Below, piece by piece: positions 15,884 to 24,348 of a stretch of DNA of 37,327 bases (within the stretch, counting starts at the first letter, position 1; every line of letters starts with the position of its first letter). Origin of the DNA: CAVQGZ01 sp964356295 (GTDB taxonomy: Bacteria; Actinomycetota; Actinomycetes; Jiangellales; Jiangellaceae); the NCBI GenBank assembly GCA_964356295.1, contig CAYHHE010000021.1, forward strand, positions 1 to 37,327. Direction: 5' to 3'. Below the pieces are notes generated by a model, which worked only from the letters and a program-made list of their open reading frames with translations, did not search any database and was not told where the DNA came from. Made by a program: the position numbers and the translations under genes.

Positions 15884-16876
15884 ATGAAGATCTCCGCGGT
15901 CAGTCGAGTGGGTGTCGCGGTCGTGGCGGCAGTGACCCTGGCGGTCGGCCCGCTTGCGTCGGTGAGCGACGGCACGTCAGCGGGTGGGGCTGAGGTGACG
16001 CTCGTCCATGCGTTCGCCTCGGTACCGCGCGAGGCCGGTGGTCCGACCGGGCCGGACGTCGACGTGTACATCGACGACGTTCTGGCGGCGTCGAGTCTGG
16101 GGTTCGCAGAGTCGGTCACGCTCCCCCAGCGCGTGTTGGAGGGTGAATACCAGCTTCGGTTGACGCAGGCGGGCCAGAGCGAGCCGGAGCTCCAGGACCA
16201 GCAGATCACGATTCCGCAGGCCACCTCGGTCGATGTGGCGGTCGGCCGCAGCCCTGCGGGGGGAGCGGGGCTGCCCTTCGCGTCCGTGTTCGTCAACGAC
16301 CTGGCCCCGACCCCGGCCGGCAGCACCGGCCTCGTGCTGCGCAACGTCTCCGAGGACCCGGCAGTGTCTCTGTTCCTGTTCGGCCCGCCGACCCCGGCTG
16401 AGCTGACCGGGGTTGCCAAGGGCGAGGAGGGTGCTGCCGACGTCCAGGCGATCTTCAGCGAGATGCGGCTGGTGCCCACCACCTGCGCGGACCTGTGCTC
16501 GGTGCTGTTCATGCAGGAGTTCCCGGCCGGAGTACTCACGATCGTGTACGCCGTCGGGATCCCGGGCAACGTCCAGACCGGGGAACTGACCTTCGAGACC
16601 TCCAGTTTCGATGGTGTGAACCGGGCTCTTGTCGTGGGCGAGCAACCTGTTCCGTCCCCCTCACCGACTCCGTCCCCGTCCCCGTCTCCGACCGCAGCGC
16701 CCGCGCCGAGCGCCATCCCCTCTCCCAGTCCCACGGCCAAGCCCCTCCCGACCGCGGTGCCCACCGGCGCCGAGCCGACGGACACGCCGGTCTCCCTTCC
16801 CGTGGTGGGTGCTGTCCTGGTTCTGGCGGTCGCCGGCGGCCTCGGGTTGGTTCGGGCGCGCCGAGTCAGAGGCTGA
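15884..16876 (+). CDS. Secreted DUF4397 surface protein with sorting-signal-like C-terminus
   Basis: A 330-residue exported protein. Residues 1-30 are a signal peptide (MKISAVSRVG then a hydrophobic core). The body from about 37 resembles DUF4397 (AEVTLVHAF..., PDVDVYIDDVLAASSL, EGEYQLRL). Residues ~255-300 are a Pro/Ser/Thr stalk of the PSPSPTP kind that would span the wall. The end is SLPVVG (304-309), a hydrophobic helix and RARRVRG, the layout of a cell-wall sorting signal but with Val in place of the Thr of LPxTG. GGAGGAGG lies 5 nt before ATG 15884. A class F sortase starts 7 nt after the stop, which supports anchoring. Confidence 0.8.
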   Translation: MKISAVSRVGVAVVAAVTLAVGPLASVSDGTSAGGAEVTLVHAFASVPREAGGPTGPDVDVYIDDVLAASSLGFAESVTLPQRVLEGEYQLRLTQAGQSEPELQDQQITIPQATSVDVAVGRSPAGGAGLPFASVFVNDLAPTPAGSTGLVLRNVSEDPAVSLFLFGPPTPAELTGVAKGEEGAADVQAIFSEMRLVPTTCADLCSVLFMQEFPAGVLTIVYAVGIPGNVQTGELTFETSSFDGVNRALVVGEQPVPSPSPTPSPSPSPTAAPAPSAIPSPSPTAKPLPTAVPTGAEPTDTPVSLPVVGAVLVLAVAGGLGLVRARRVRG

Positions 16877-16883
16877 CCCTGTC

Positions 16884-17537
16884 ATGATCGACCAGGGACG
16901 ACGCGCCTTGGCCCCGTTGGTTGTGGCACTCATCGGGATTCTGGCCGCCGGGGCCTGGGCCGGGGCCTGTGGCGGTGCAGGTCCCCCGGGTGCTCAGCCG
17001 ATGCCGCCGGCGAGCCGGTCGGCCTCCCCGAGCACGGCGTCCGAGCTGAGTCAGTCGGTTGAAGGGCTGCAGCCCTCGGCCCCGCCCGTTCGACAGCCGG
17101 CTCCGACCAGGCTGACGATCCCGGCCATCGGAGTCGACTCCCAGGTGATCCCGGTCGGCACCGACTCAGGCGTACTGCAGGTCCCCCCCGATCCGTGGGT
17201 CGTGGGATGGTGGTCCGATGGCGTCGGGCCAGGCGCTGGCTACGGGACGGTTGTCCTCGACGCTCACCTGGACAGCCGTCAGTACGGGACAGGGCCCTTC
17301 GTCCGCGCAACTGAGCTGGTCCCCGGGGACGTGGCGTCTGTGTGGGACGAGGTCGGTGGAGCGCACCAGTATCGGGTCGTGGACGTGGAGACCTACCGGC
17401 GTGACGACCTGCCGTACCAGGAGCTGTTCGCCCAACAAGGCCCTGAGCGGGCTGTGCTGGTGACCTGCGGCGGGACCTACCAGCGCGAGCGTGGTGGGTG
17501 GGACAGCAACGTCGTCGTGGTGCTGGAGCCCTCGTGA
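16884..17537 (+). CDS. Class F sortase
   Basis: A 217-residue membrane-anchored transpeptidase. Residues 8-30 form an N-terminal signal-anchor, 31-75 a Pro/Ser linker, and 76-217 the sortase barrel. Catalytic His128 (LDAHLDS), Cys195 (LVTCGG) and an Arg at 201 or 203 (QRERGGWDSN) are in place. The short barrel with TRLTIPAIGVDSQVIPVG matches actinobacterial class F sortases, whose usual signal is LPxTG. It overlaps no gene but follows the DUF4397 protein by 7 nt, so the two are probably one unit: substrate and its sortase. Confidence 0.88.
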   Translation: MIDQGRRALAPLVVALIGILAAGAWAGACGGAGPPGAQPMPPASRSASPSTASELSQSVEGLQPSAPPVRQPAPTRLTIPAIGVDSQVIPVGTDSGVLQVPPDPWVVGWWSDGVGPGAGYGTVVLDAHLDSRQYGTGPFVRATELVPGDVASVWDEVGGAHQYRVVDVETYRRDDLPYQELFAQQGPERAVLVTCGGTYQRERGGWDSNVVVVLEPS

Positions 17538-17594
17538 CGCTTCGCTGCTGTGGTGGATGGCGGTGCTGGAATCGCCGAAGTGGCCTTCTCCTGC

Positions 17595-17792
17595 TCAGCC
17601 GGCGGCTCGACGTGACTGCCAGGCGGCGTACAGCCGCACGAGTGCTTCCAGGTCGGGGCGGTCGGGCAGCACGTCCGACACCATCTCCTGGTCGACCAGG
17701 ACGCTGAACCCGGCGACCCCATCGTCGTCGAGGTGCTCCACCACGTCGACCTGGTGGGGTCCGAAGTGGTGGGTCTGCAGTATCCGCTCCAT
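17595..17792 (-). CDS. Small conserved-looking hypothetical protein
   Basis: A 65-residue acidic protein (MERILQTHHFGPHQVDVVEHLD...) with GGGGGAGGGC directly before ATG 17792. No signal peptide, helix bundle or metal motif is seen; predicted as a small alpha/beta soluble protein. It is divergent from kynureninase and convergent with the sortase gene. I do not recognise the family. Confidence 0.55.
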   Translation of the reverse strand: MERILQTHHFGPHQVDVVEHLDDDGVAGFSVLVDQEMVSDVLPDRPDLEALVRLYAAWQSRRAAG

Positions 17793-17871
17793 CGCCCTCC
17801 CCCGGCGACCGCCCCCGCGTGCGTCCGGCCAGGAGACAGTGGAGCACACGGGACCAGGCCCTGGCGACGAC

Positions 17872-17888
17872 TAGGGTGCCTCGACGTG
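17872..17888 (+). promoter_or_regulatory. Leaderless-type promoter of kynureninase
   Basis: TAGGGT (17872-17877) lies 8 nt before GTG 17886 with no ribosome site between. In actinomycetes this geometry marks leaderless mRNAs. No clear -35 is seen. Confidence 0.5.
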
Positions 17889-19148
17889 CGTCACGATGCC
17901 AGGATCTGGGACGAGGTGCGGCGGCGAGCCCGGCGGCTCGACCGGGCCGATCCCCTCGCGGGGCTGAGGGATCGGTTCGTCGTCCCGGACGGGCTGATCT
18001 ACCTGGACGGCAACTCCCTCGGGCTGCTCCCGCGAGGCGTCGCGGCCCGCGTCCAGCATGCGGTCGAGGTGGAGTGGGGCCAGGGCCTGATCGGCTCCTG
18101 GAACACCGCCGGATGGTTCACCCAGCCCGCCCGGGTCGGCGATCGCATCGGACGCCTGATCGGCGCCCCGCCCGGGTCGGTGGTCGTGGGTGACTCCACC
18201 AGCGTCCAGCTGTTCAACACGCTCGTGGCGGCGGCGCGACTGCGTCCCGACAGATCCGCGTTGGTGACCGATGCGGCCAACTTCCCCACCGATGGTTACA
18301 TCGCCGCCTCGGTCGCCCGGACGCTCGGGCTCAACCTCGTGCTGGTCGACCCGACCGACCCCTTCGCGATGGCTCGGGAGCTCGACGACCACCTCGCGGT
18401 GCTCACGCTGAGCCACGTCGACTACCGCACCGGTGTGCTGCACGACATGGCGGCGGTGACGGCCGCCGCCCATCACGCAGGTGGTGTGGTGGTCTGGGAC
18501 CTCGCCCACTCCGCCGGCGCGGTCCCGGTGGACCTCATCGCAGCCGACGCAGACCTCGCCGTTGGCTGCAGCTACAAGTACCTCAACGGCGGACCGGGGG
18601 CGCCTGCGTTCGGGTTCGTCCACCCGCGGTGGCACGACGTGGCCGACCCACCGCTGACAGGCTGGCTGGGCCACGAATCCCCCTTCGCCCTGGACCCGGA
18701 GTTCCGGCCCGCCGCCGGCGCGTCCCGGCTGCGGATCGGAACCCCGCCGGTGCTGTCCCTGACGGCGCTGGACGCGGCTCTGGACGTCTTCGACGACATC
18801 GACGTGGCGCTGGTGCGGGCCAAGTCGCTCGCACTCACCGACCTGTTCATCGAGCTCGCCGAGGCGACGCTCACGGCGTCCGGGTTCGAGGTCGTCGTCC
18901 CCCGCGACCACAGGCTGCGGGGTTCGCAGGTGTGCCTGAGGCACCCACACGCCTACCCGGTCGTGCAGGCGCTGATCGCAGCCGGGGTGGTGGGTGACTA
19001 CCGCGAGCCCGACCTTGCCCGCTTCGGGTTCACCCCGTTGACGCTGCGCTTCGGTGACGTGGTGGACGCCGTCGCCGTCCTCGAGGACGTGATGCGCAGC
19101 GAGGCCTGGCGTGACCCCCGGTACGCCCTTCGATCCGAGGTGACCTGA
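17886..19148 (+). CDS. kynU: Kynureninase
   Basis: A 420-residue PLP enzyme that cleaves kynurenine (or 3-hydroxykynurenine) to anthranilate (or its hydroxy form) and alanine. IYLDGNSLGLLPR at the N-terminus, DSTSVQLF for phosphate binding, VWDLAHSAGAVPVDL (Asp205, His208) and CSYKYLNGGPGAPAF with Schiff-base Lys231 are hallmarks. Length fits the family (~415). The open frame extends upstream, but similarity begins at GTG 17886, next to the -10 box. No other kyn genes are in the window, so it may belong to a scattered tryptophan catabolic or NAD pathway. Confidence 0.93.
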   Translation: MRHDARIWDEVRRRARRLDRADPLAGLRDRFVVPDGLIYLDGNSLGLLPRGVAARVQHAVEVEWGQGLIGSWNTAGWFTQPARVGDRIGRLIGAPPGSVVVGDSTSVQLFNTLVAAARLRPDRSALVTDAANFPTDGYIAASVARTLGLNLVLVDPTDPFAMARELDDHLAVLTLSHVDYRTGVLHDMAAVTAAAHHAGGVVVWDLAHSAGAVPVDLIAADADLAVGCSYKYLNGGPGAPAFGFVHPRWHDVADPPLTGWLGHESPFALDPEFRPAAGASRLRIGTPPVLSLTALDAALDVFDDIDVALVRAKSLALTDLFIELAEATLTASGFEVVVPRDHRLRGSQVCLRHPHAYPVVQALIAAGVVGDYREPDLARFGFTPLTLRFGDVVDAVAVLEDVMRSEAWRDPRYALRSEVT

Positions 19149-19222
19149 ACTCGGTGTCCGGGTGGGCTGGGCGCGAGATGCCTCGATCAGCGCGCGATCG
19201 TGGTGGTGGGTTTGCCGGTCAG

Positions 19223-19260
19223 GGCGCCGTTGGTGTCGCTAGCGCAACACCTCAGGCGCC
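19223..19260. repeat. Imperfect palindromic repeat, copy 1
   Basis: GGCGCC ends flank an inner pair GGTGT/ACACC around CGCTAGCG. The same outline, with GTGGTGGTGGG upstream and TTGATC downstream, recurs at 19431. The 607 nt between kynU and the helicase start hold only these repeats, the GATCA units and the gap; no gene is evident. Confidence 0.55.
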
Positions 19261-19262
19261 TT

Positions 19263-19493
19263 GATCATGGCGGGAGCACCACCCAAGGCGCCCTGATCAT
19301 GCTTGGCTCACACCGAACCCGCCCCGATCATGCTTGACGCACACGAAACCTGCCCTGATCAAGGTCGAGCGCCCCGAAGCCGTGTGAACTCTGATCAAGG
19401 GCGGTTTGTGGTGGTGGGCGCCGCTGTCAGCGCGCCGCAGGTGTCGTGATAGCGACACCTACGGCGCGTTGATCTTCGGCGGAGCGACACTTG
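19263..19493. repeat. Degenerate ~31-bp tandem repeats with a GATCA core (left of gap)
   Basis: GATCA occurs at 19263, 19295, 19326, 19357 and 19393, giving steps of 32, 31, 31 and 36 nt, with a GATCT variant at 19471. Units 2 and 3 share GATCATGCTTG, CACAC and GCCC. The period is about three helical turns. It resembles intergenic repeat families of actinomycetes, not a CRISPR. Confidence 0.6.
19431..19468. repeat. Strong palindromic repeat, copy 2
   Basis: Arms 19431-19446 and 19453-19468 (CGCGCCGCAGGTGTCG and CGACACCTACGGCGCG) pair over 16 bp with one mismatch around TGATAG. It is related to the palindrome at 19223. It could fold as a terminator or extended RNA hairpin. Confidence 0.65.
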
Positions 19494-19593
19494 NNNNNNN
19501 NNNNNNNNNNNNNNNNNNNNNNNNNNNNNNNNNNNNNNNNNNNNNNNNNNNNNNNNNNNNNNNNNNNNNNNNNNNNNNNNNNNNNNNNNNNNN
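19494..19593. other. Assembly gap of 100 N
   Basis: Exactly 100 unknown bases in the middle of the repeat field, a standard placeholder length. The true distance and repeat number here are unknown. Confidence 0.98.
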
Positions 19594-19663
19594 CGGCGCT
19601 CTGATCAAGGTCGAGCGACACCTATGGCGCTCTGATCAAGGTCGACCACTCGTAGCCGGGGCG
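19594..19663. repeat. GATCA tandem repeats (right of gap)
   Basis: Two near-identical 31-bp units (GGCGCTCTGATCAAGGTCGA...) with GATCA at 19603 and 19634 continue the array seen left of the gap, so the gap falls inside a tandem repeat. Confidence 0.65.
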
Positions 19664-19742
19664 ATGGGGGATACCGCGCCCTCCCGGCTCACGTCGCCAC
19701 CCGCCGGTCGGGTCAACAGCCTGAACGCGCGGACCCTCGCGC

Positions 19743-19759
19743 TAGCCTCACGGCCCGTG
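19743..19759 (+). promoter_or_regulatory. Leaderless-type -10 box of the SNF2 helicase gene
   Basis: TAGCCT (19743-19748) lies 8 nt before GTG 19757 without a ribosome site. It decides the start over the frame that runs back through the gap. Confidence 0.45.
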
Positions 19760-22597
19760 GGTGCGTTGGCGCAGGCGAGTGCTCTGCCCGTGGGCGCATC
19801 CGCCACGCTGCCGGCTCACGTGGACGCCGTCTTCATCCCCGGCGACCCGGGCCGCCTCGGCTGCCTGGCGCTGTTCGGTGAAGCACTCAGCGAGCACTCG
19901 GCGCACGGCGGCGCGCCGGCACCGCTGACCGACGGCGTCGAGCTGGTGCTGCCGACCCGGCAGGGCTTCCGCAGGCGTCAGGTGCCTGCCCGGATCCTGC
20001 CCCTTGCCGAGGCCCTCCCGGCCCTGCTTGCGCTGGACCGAACCCGAGCGAGCCGGTCGCTTGGAGCTTGGGCGCTGGCAGCGACGGCGGGGGTGGCGCT
20101 GGTCGCTCGCGGACGGGTGGTGCCCGCGGTGATCCCGTCCGGACTCGGCACGTGGCGTGTCGGCCCGTTGGACCCCGATGACACCGTGCTGCTGCGCCGA
20201 ATCGCGCAGAGCCTGCCGCCGGAGGGTCACGCGCTGCCGGTCCCGAGCAAGACACCGGGTCGCGTCCGCGCCCCTGAGGTGCTGGTACGCGAGCTGTGGG
20301 ACGCCATCGCGGACCATCTCGCCCGCGGGCCGGGCGCCCCGCTCACGCTGCCGGCCACCAGCCCGGCCCGGGCGTTCGCGACCACCGATCCCCTTCCGGC
20401 CGATCACCTCGCGGGATGGCTGTCGGAGACGGCGCAGGCGGTCGACGCCGGCGCCCAGGTCGGTCTGCGGCTCGAGGCGCCCGACGGCAGCGACTTCCAC
20501 GCGGTGATCCAGGTGCGGGCCACGAGCGACCCGAGCCTGGTCGTCGACGCCGGCGAGCTGTGGAGCCAGCCCCAGGCCGTGCTCGCCCGTCTGGGCAACC
20601 GCGCCGAGACCGACCTCCTGGTCGGTCTGCGCCGCGGTGCCCGAGCCTGGCCACCGCTGGCTCCGGTGCTGCGCGACGCCGCGCCCTCGGTCCTTCCGCT
20701 GGACGACGACGCCGTGGCTGACCTGCTCGGACCGGGTGCGCAAACCCTGGCCGGCGCGGGCATCGAGGTGCTCTGGCCGGCAGAGCTCGTCACCGACGGG
20801 CTGCAGCTGCGGGCGGTGGTGACGACGCCGACGCCGGGGGCCGTCCGGGAAGGCGGCCTCGGGCTCGACGAGCTCCTGGAGTTCCACTGGCAGCTGACGC
20901 TCGGGGGCGCCGCGCTGACCGAGGAGGAGGTCTCCGCCCTCGCCGAGGCCAAGCGACCGCTCGTCCGGCTGCGCGGACGGTGGGTGACCGTGGACGCGGC
21001 GCTCCTCGAGCGGCTGCGTCGGCGACCCCGCCGGGTTCGTGCCGCGACGGCACTCGCGGCGGCGCTCAGCGGGTCGATCGACGTCGACGGGACCGAGGTC
21101 GACGTGGTTGCGGAGGGCCGGCTGGGGGATCTCGTCGCTGCCGTGACCGCCGCCGGCACCGACCCTCCGGCCCTGGAGCCGCCGGACGGCCTGACCGCGA
21201 CGCTGAGGCCGTACCAGTCCCGAGGCCTGGGCTGGTTGGCCGGGATGACCGCGCTTGGCCTCGGGGGATGCCTCGCCGACGACATGGGGCTGGGGAAGAC
21301 CGTCCAGCTCATCGCGCTGCACCTGCACCGGCGCTCCCTCCGGCTCGGGCCCACCCTCGTCGTGTGCCCGGCGTCCCTGCTGGGAACCTGGGAGCGCGAG
21401 GTGCAGCGGTTCGCACCGGGCATCCCGGTGCGCCGGTTCCATGGCGGGGATCGGCACCTGGGTGACCTCGCCGCCGACGAGATCGTGCTGGTGACCTACG
21501 GGGTGGTGCGGCGTGACCAGTCGCAGGTCGCGGAGGTGAGCTGGGGCCTGATGGTCGCCGACGAGGCGCAGTACGTGAAGAACCCCTTGTCTCGGACGGC
21601 GCGAGCGTTGCGCGGGGTACCGGCGGCCGCGCGGGTCGCCCTCACCGGCACGCCGGTGGAGAACCGTCTGAGCGACCTGTGGGCGATCCTGGACTGGACC
21701 ACCCCCGGGCTGCTCGGTGACCTCGAGTCGTTCCGGCGCGGGGTGGCCGTGCCGGTCGAGCGCTACAGCGACCCGGACGCGACCCGCCGGCTGGCCCGCC
21801 TCGTCCGCCCGTTCCTCATGCGACGCCGCAAGACCGACCCCGGCATCGCGCCAGAGCTTCCCGGCAAGACCGAGACCGACCGGGTCGTCCCGCTCACGAC
21901 TGAGCAGGCGACCCTGTACGAGGCGCTGGTACGCGAGTCGCTGGCCCGGATCAAGGAATCCGAAGGGCTGGCCCGCCGTGGGATGGTGTTCTCGCTGCTG
22001 ACCGGCCTCAAGCAGATCTGCAACCATCCTGCGCAGTACCTGGGCCAGCACGCGCCGTTGGCGGGTCGGTCAGGCAAGCTCGACGCCCTCGATGACCTCC
22101 TTGACGTGATACTTGCTGAAGACGACTCTGTGCTCATCTTCACTCAGTACGTCGCGATGGCCCGGCTGCTGGAGTCCCACCTGGCCGGACGGGGCGTGTC
22201 CACCCAGTTGCTGCACGGCGGAACCTCGGTCCGCAAGAGAGAGGAGATGGTGCGACGATTCCAGGACGGGGACGCACCGGTGTTCCTGCTCTCGCTCAAG
22301 GCGGCCGGGACGGGGCTGACACTGACTCGCGCTACCCATGTCGTGCACTACGACCGGTGGTGGAACCCCGCCGTCGAGGACCAGGCCACCGATCGTGCGT
22401 ACCGCATCGGGCAGGATCGCCCGGTGCAGGTGCACCGCCTGGTGACCGAGGGCACCGTGGAGGATCGAGTAGCCAGCCTCATCGCCGGCAAGCGCGCGCT
22501 GGCCGAGTCTGTCGTCGGCTCGGGCGAGGGGTGGATCGGTGGGATGTCCGACGATGACCTGACCAGGCTGGTCTCCCTCGGGGCGGGGCAACGATGA
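19757..22597 (+). CDS. SNF2-family helicase
   Basis: About 946 residues. The N-terminal half is the bacterial SNF2-associated region (WP-rich, from VDAVFIPGDPGRL to ~470). The motor follows: motif I DDMGLGKTVQL, Ia VVCPASLLGTWERE, motif II VADEAQYVKN, motif III ALTGTPVENRLSDLW, motif IV FTQYVAM, V SLKAAGTGLTLTRA and VI DRAYRIGQDRPV. These ATP-dependent DNA translocases remodel protein-DNA complexes; the bacterial role is poorly known. The start is uncertain: GTG 19757 fits the -10 box and the onset of similarity, ATG 19664 is in frame too. It overlaps the SWIM gene by ATGA, a pairing common in actinomycetes. Confidence 0.88.
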   Translation: MGALAQASALPVGASATLPAHVDAVFIPGDPGRLGCLALFGEALSEHSAHGGAPAPLTDGVELVLPTRQGFRRRQVPARILPLAEALPALLALDRTRASRSLGAWALAATAGVALVARGRVVPAVIPSGLGTWRVGPLDPDDTVLLRRIAQSLPPEGHALPVPSKTPGRVRAPEVLVRELWDAIADHLARGPGAPLTLPATSPARAFATTDPLPADHLAGWLSETAQAVDAGAQVGLRLEAPDGSDFHAVIQVRATSDPSLVVDAGELWSQPQAVLARLGNRAETDLLVGLRRGARAWPPLAPVLRDAAPSVLPLDDDAVADLLGPGAQTLAGAGIEVLWPAELVTDGLQLRAVVTTPTPGAVREGGLGLDELLEFHWQLTLGGAALTEEEVSALAEAKRPLVRLRGRWVTVDAALLERLRRRPRRVRAATALAAALSGSIDVDGTEVDVVAEGRLGDLVAAVTAAGTDPPALEPPDGLTATLRPYQSRGLGWLAGMTALGLGGCLADDMGLGKTVQLIALHLHRRSLRLGPTLVVCPASLLGTWEREVQRFAPGIPVRRFHGGDRHLGDLAADEIVLVTYGVVRRDQSQVAEVSWGLMVADEAQYVKNPLSRTARALRGVPAAARVALTGTPVENRLSDLWAILDWTTPGLLGDLESFRRGVAVPVERYSDPDATRRLARLVRPFLMRRRKTDPGIAPELPGKTETDRVVPLTTEQATLYEALVRESLARIKESEGLARRGMVFSLLTGLKQICNHPAQYLGQHAPLAGRSGKLDALDDLLDVILAEDDSVLIFTQYVAMARLLESHLAGRGVSTQLLHGGTSVRKREEMVRRFQDGDAPVFLLSLKAAGTGLTLTRATHVVHYDRWWNPAVEDQATDRAYRIGQDRPVQVHRLVTEGTVEDRVASLIAGKRALAESVVGSGEGWIGGMSDDDLTRLVSLGAGQR

Positions 22598-23862
22598 GTT
22601 GGTGGGACGACCAGCGACCGTCGCACCGACGGCCCGCGGCCCGTGGGCGGGGGTCTCGCCGGGCCTTCGGGTCGACCTGGTGGGGTCAGGCGTGGGTGGA
22701 TGCCCTCACCGAGCGAGCCAGGCTCGACCCCAATCGACTCTCCCGGGGACGGTCCTACGCCAGAAGTGGGGCGGTCGGTGCGCTGGAGGTCTCGCCCGGC
22801 GAGGTTCGCGCCGAGGTGCAGGGCAGTCGGTCACGTCCGTACACGGTCAGGGTCCGCGTCCGGGAGTTCGACCCCTCCGAATGGGACCGGCTGCTGGACG
22901 CGGTGGCGTCGCGGGTGGGTCACGCCGCTGCGATGCTCGAGGGCGACCTCCCGCCCGAGGTGGAGGGTGAGGCGGCCGCCGCCGGTGTCGACCTGCTGCC
23001 GGGCGCGGGTGAGCTCGGGCCGCAGTGCTCGTGCCCGGACTGGGCGAACCCGTGCAAGCACGCCGCCGCGGTCTGCTACCTGGTCGCTGATCGCCTCGAC
23101 AGCGACCCTTTCGAGCTGCTCCACCTGCGCGGACGCAGCCGCGAGCAGGTCCTGGCCGACCTGCGGGCGCGGCGAGGACGTCTCGGAGGAGCGCAGCCGA
23201 CCACAGGCGAGCCGGCAACGCCGACCACCCTCGACCAGGGCGTGTCCGCTGCGGAGGTGTTCGCGGCCTGGGACCAGCGACAGGAGGACGAGATCACCCC
23301 GCCTGCGATCCCGCTGCCCCCGTCGCGGCCCGGACGGCCGCAGCTGCTGCTCGCCGACCCTCCCTCGACGTTGGGGGAGGTCGCTGCTGGGCTCAGGGAC
23401 GACCTCACCGCGCTGGCCGGCGACGCCGCGCTGCGGGCGTGGGCGTTGGCCACCGGGGACGCGCCCGAGCCGCCCGGAGCCGATGCCGAGACAGATCTTG
23501 CTCGCATCGCCGCCTCCGCGCTGGGGACGCCCCGCTTCACCGTGCTGGCCCGGCGATCGGGGATGGGCGCCCGCGACCTCGCCCGGCGCGCCATCGCCTG
23601 GCAGCACGGCGGTCGGAGTGGGGTCGACGTCGTCCTGGGCACGCAGCTGCGTCCGGACGGCGACGACCTCGAGCGAGCCCGTCAGTCCCTGGGCGCGGGT
23701 GCCCGCGTCCGCGGTGGGCGAGTCACCCTGGGAGACATCCAGCTGCGCTGGGGTCCGGACGAGCAGTGGTACGGGATGCGTCGCCGCCACGGCGTCTGGG
23801 ACCTCGCCGGCCCACCAGACCCCGATCCGGGGATCGCGGCGGGTCGCGCCCGAGGGGACTAG
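22594..23862 (+). CDS. SWIM zinc-finger protein paired with the helicase
   Basis: A 422-residue protein with a SWIM zinc finger, Cys145-x-Cys147...Cys154-x-His156 (CSCPDWANPCKHAAAV). The N-terminal FGSTWWGQAWVDALTER and the repeat-like GRSYARSGAV are standard for this family. The C-terminal half (from ~190) has no motif I recognise. The ATG overlaps the helicase stop. SWIM fingers bind DNA or protein, so it is likely a partner or targeting subunit of the helicase. Confidence 0.85.
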   Translation: MSWWDDQRPSHRRPAARGRGSRRAFGSTWWGQAWVDALTERARLDPNRLSRGRSYARSGAVGALEVSPGEVRAEVQGSRSRPYTVRVRVREFDPSEWDRLLDAVASRVGHAAAMLEGDLPPEVEGEAAAAGVDLLPGAGELGPQCSCPDWANPCKHAAAVCYLVADRLDSDPFELLHLRGRSREQVLADLRARRGRLGGAQPTTGEPATPTTLDQGVSAAEVFAAWDQRQEDEITPPAIPLPPSRPGRPQLLLADPPSTLGEVAAGLRDDLTALAGDAALRAWALATGDAPEPPGADAETDLARIAASALGTPRFTVLARRSGMGARDLARRAIAWQHGGRSGVDVVLGTQLRPDGDDLERARQSLGAGARVRGGRVTLGDIQLRWGPDEQWYGMRRRHGVWDLAGPPDPDPGIAAGRARGD

Positions 23863-23876
23863 CCCTCCGGGCGCGA
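23844..23876. terminator. Bidirectional terminator hairpin
   Basis: TCGCGCCCG-AGGG (23844-23856) pairs with CCCTCCGGGCGCGA (23863-23876) with one bulged G and loop GACTAG. It spans the SWIM stop and faces the convergent small gene's stop at 23893. No T-run. Confidence 0.6.
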
Positions 23877-23892
23877 CCGCCGCCTGGTCTGC

Positions 23893-24090
23893 CTAGAGGG
23901 CGTCCTTCGCCTTGTCGGCAACGTCCTGGATCGTCGCGTCCGCGGAGTCGGGTGCGACCTGCTGGGCAGCGTCCGCGGCCTTGTCGATCGTCTCGTCCAC
24001 CGCGCTCGGGTCAGCCCCGCCGACGGCCTCCTTGGCCTTGTCGACGACGCCGCTCACGGCTTCCTTGGCCTTCTCGAACATCTCGCTCAT
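23893..24090 (-). CDS. Small amphipathic Lys/Ala-rich protein
   Basis: A 65-residue hydrophilic protein with repeats of the type KAKEAV (FEKAKEAVSG, VDKAKEAVGG, IDKAADAAQQ, ADKAKDAL), predicted as long amphipathic helix. It resembles the small 'antitoxin-like' or stress-associated proteins of actinomycetes, but no toxin gene is adjacent, so no role is claimed. AGGAGGGG lies 8 nt before the ATG, and TAGGGT on the minus strand at 24131-24136 is a plausible -10. Confidence 0.65.
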   Translation of the reverse strand: MSEMFEKAKEAVSGVVDKAKEAVGGADPSAVDETIDKAADAAQQVAPDSADATIQDVADKAKDAL

Positions 24091-24331
24091 GCTGGTGTCC
24101 CCTCCTGGGCTCGTGGCTGGATCCCCTCACCCTAGCCGCGGCTGTCGCCGCCCGATTCCGATTTCCCGAACTCCGAGCTGGTCCTTCACGACATCGTCGT
24201 CCTGGAGGCGGGTGGCTGCCCCGCTGACATGGGGATGCGGGAGGCGAGTGTCGCTGGAGGTGACACACCGCTGCTCACCGGGAAGAGCATCCCGGGCGGC
24301 CGGGCAGCGGGGACGAGGTGCCCTGCTGGGC

Positions 24332-24348
24332 TACGGTGGACTGCCATG
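24332..24348 (+). promoter_or_regulatory. Leaderless-type -10 box of the cupin gene
   Basis: TACGGT (24332-24337) lies 8 nt before ATG 24346. The rest of the 255-nt gap before it shows no gene. Confidence 0.45.

Noticed and set aside
19263..19663. Array resembling a CRISPR
   Set aside because: Units are contiguous and degenerate, with no constant repeat alternating with unique spacers, and no cas genes are present.
19406..19756. Open frame running through the N gap into the helicase
   Set aside because: It crosses 100 unknown bases and tandem repeats; helicase similarity begins only near 19790, and a -10 box precedes GTG 19757.
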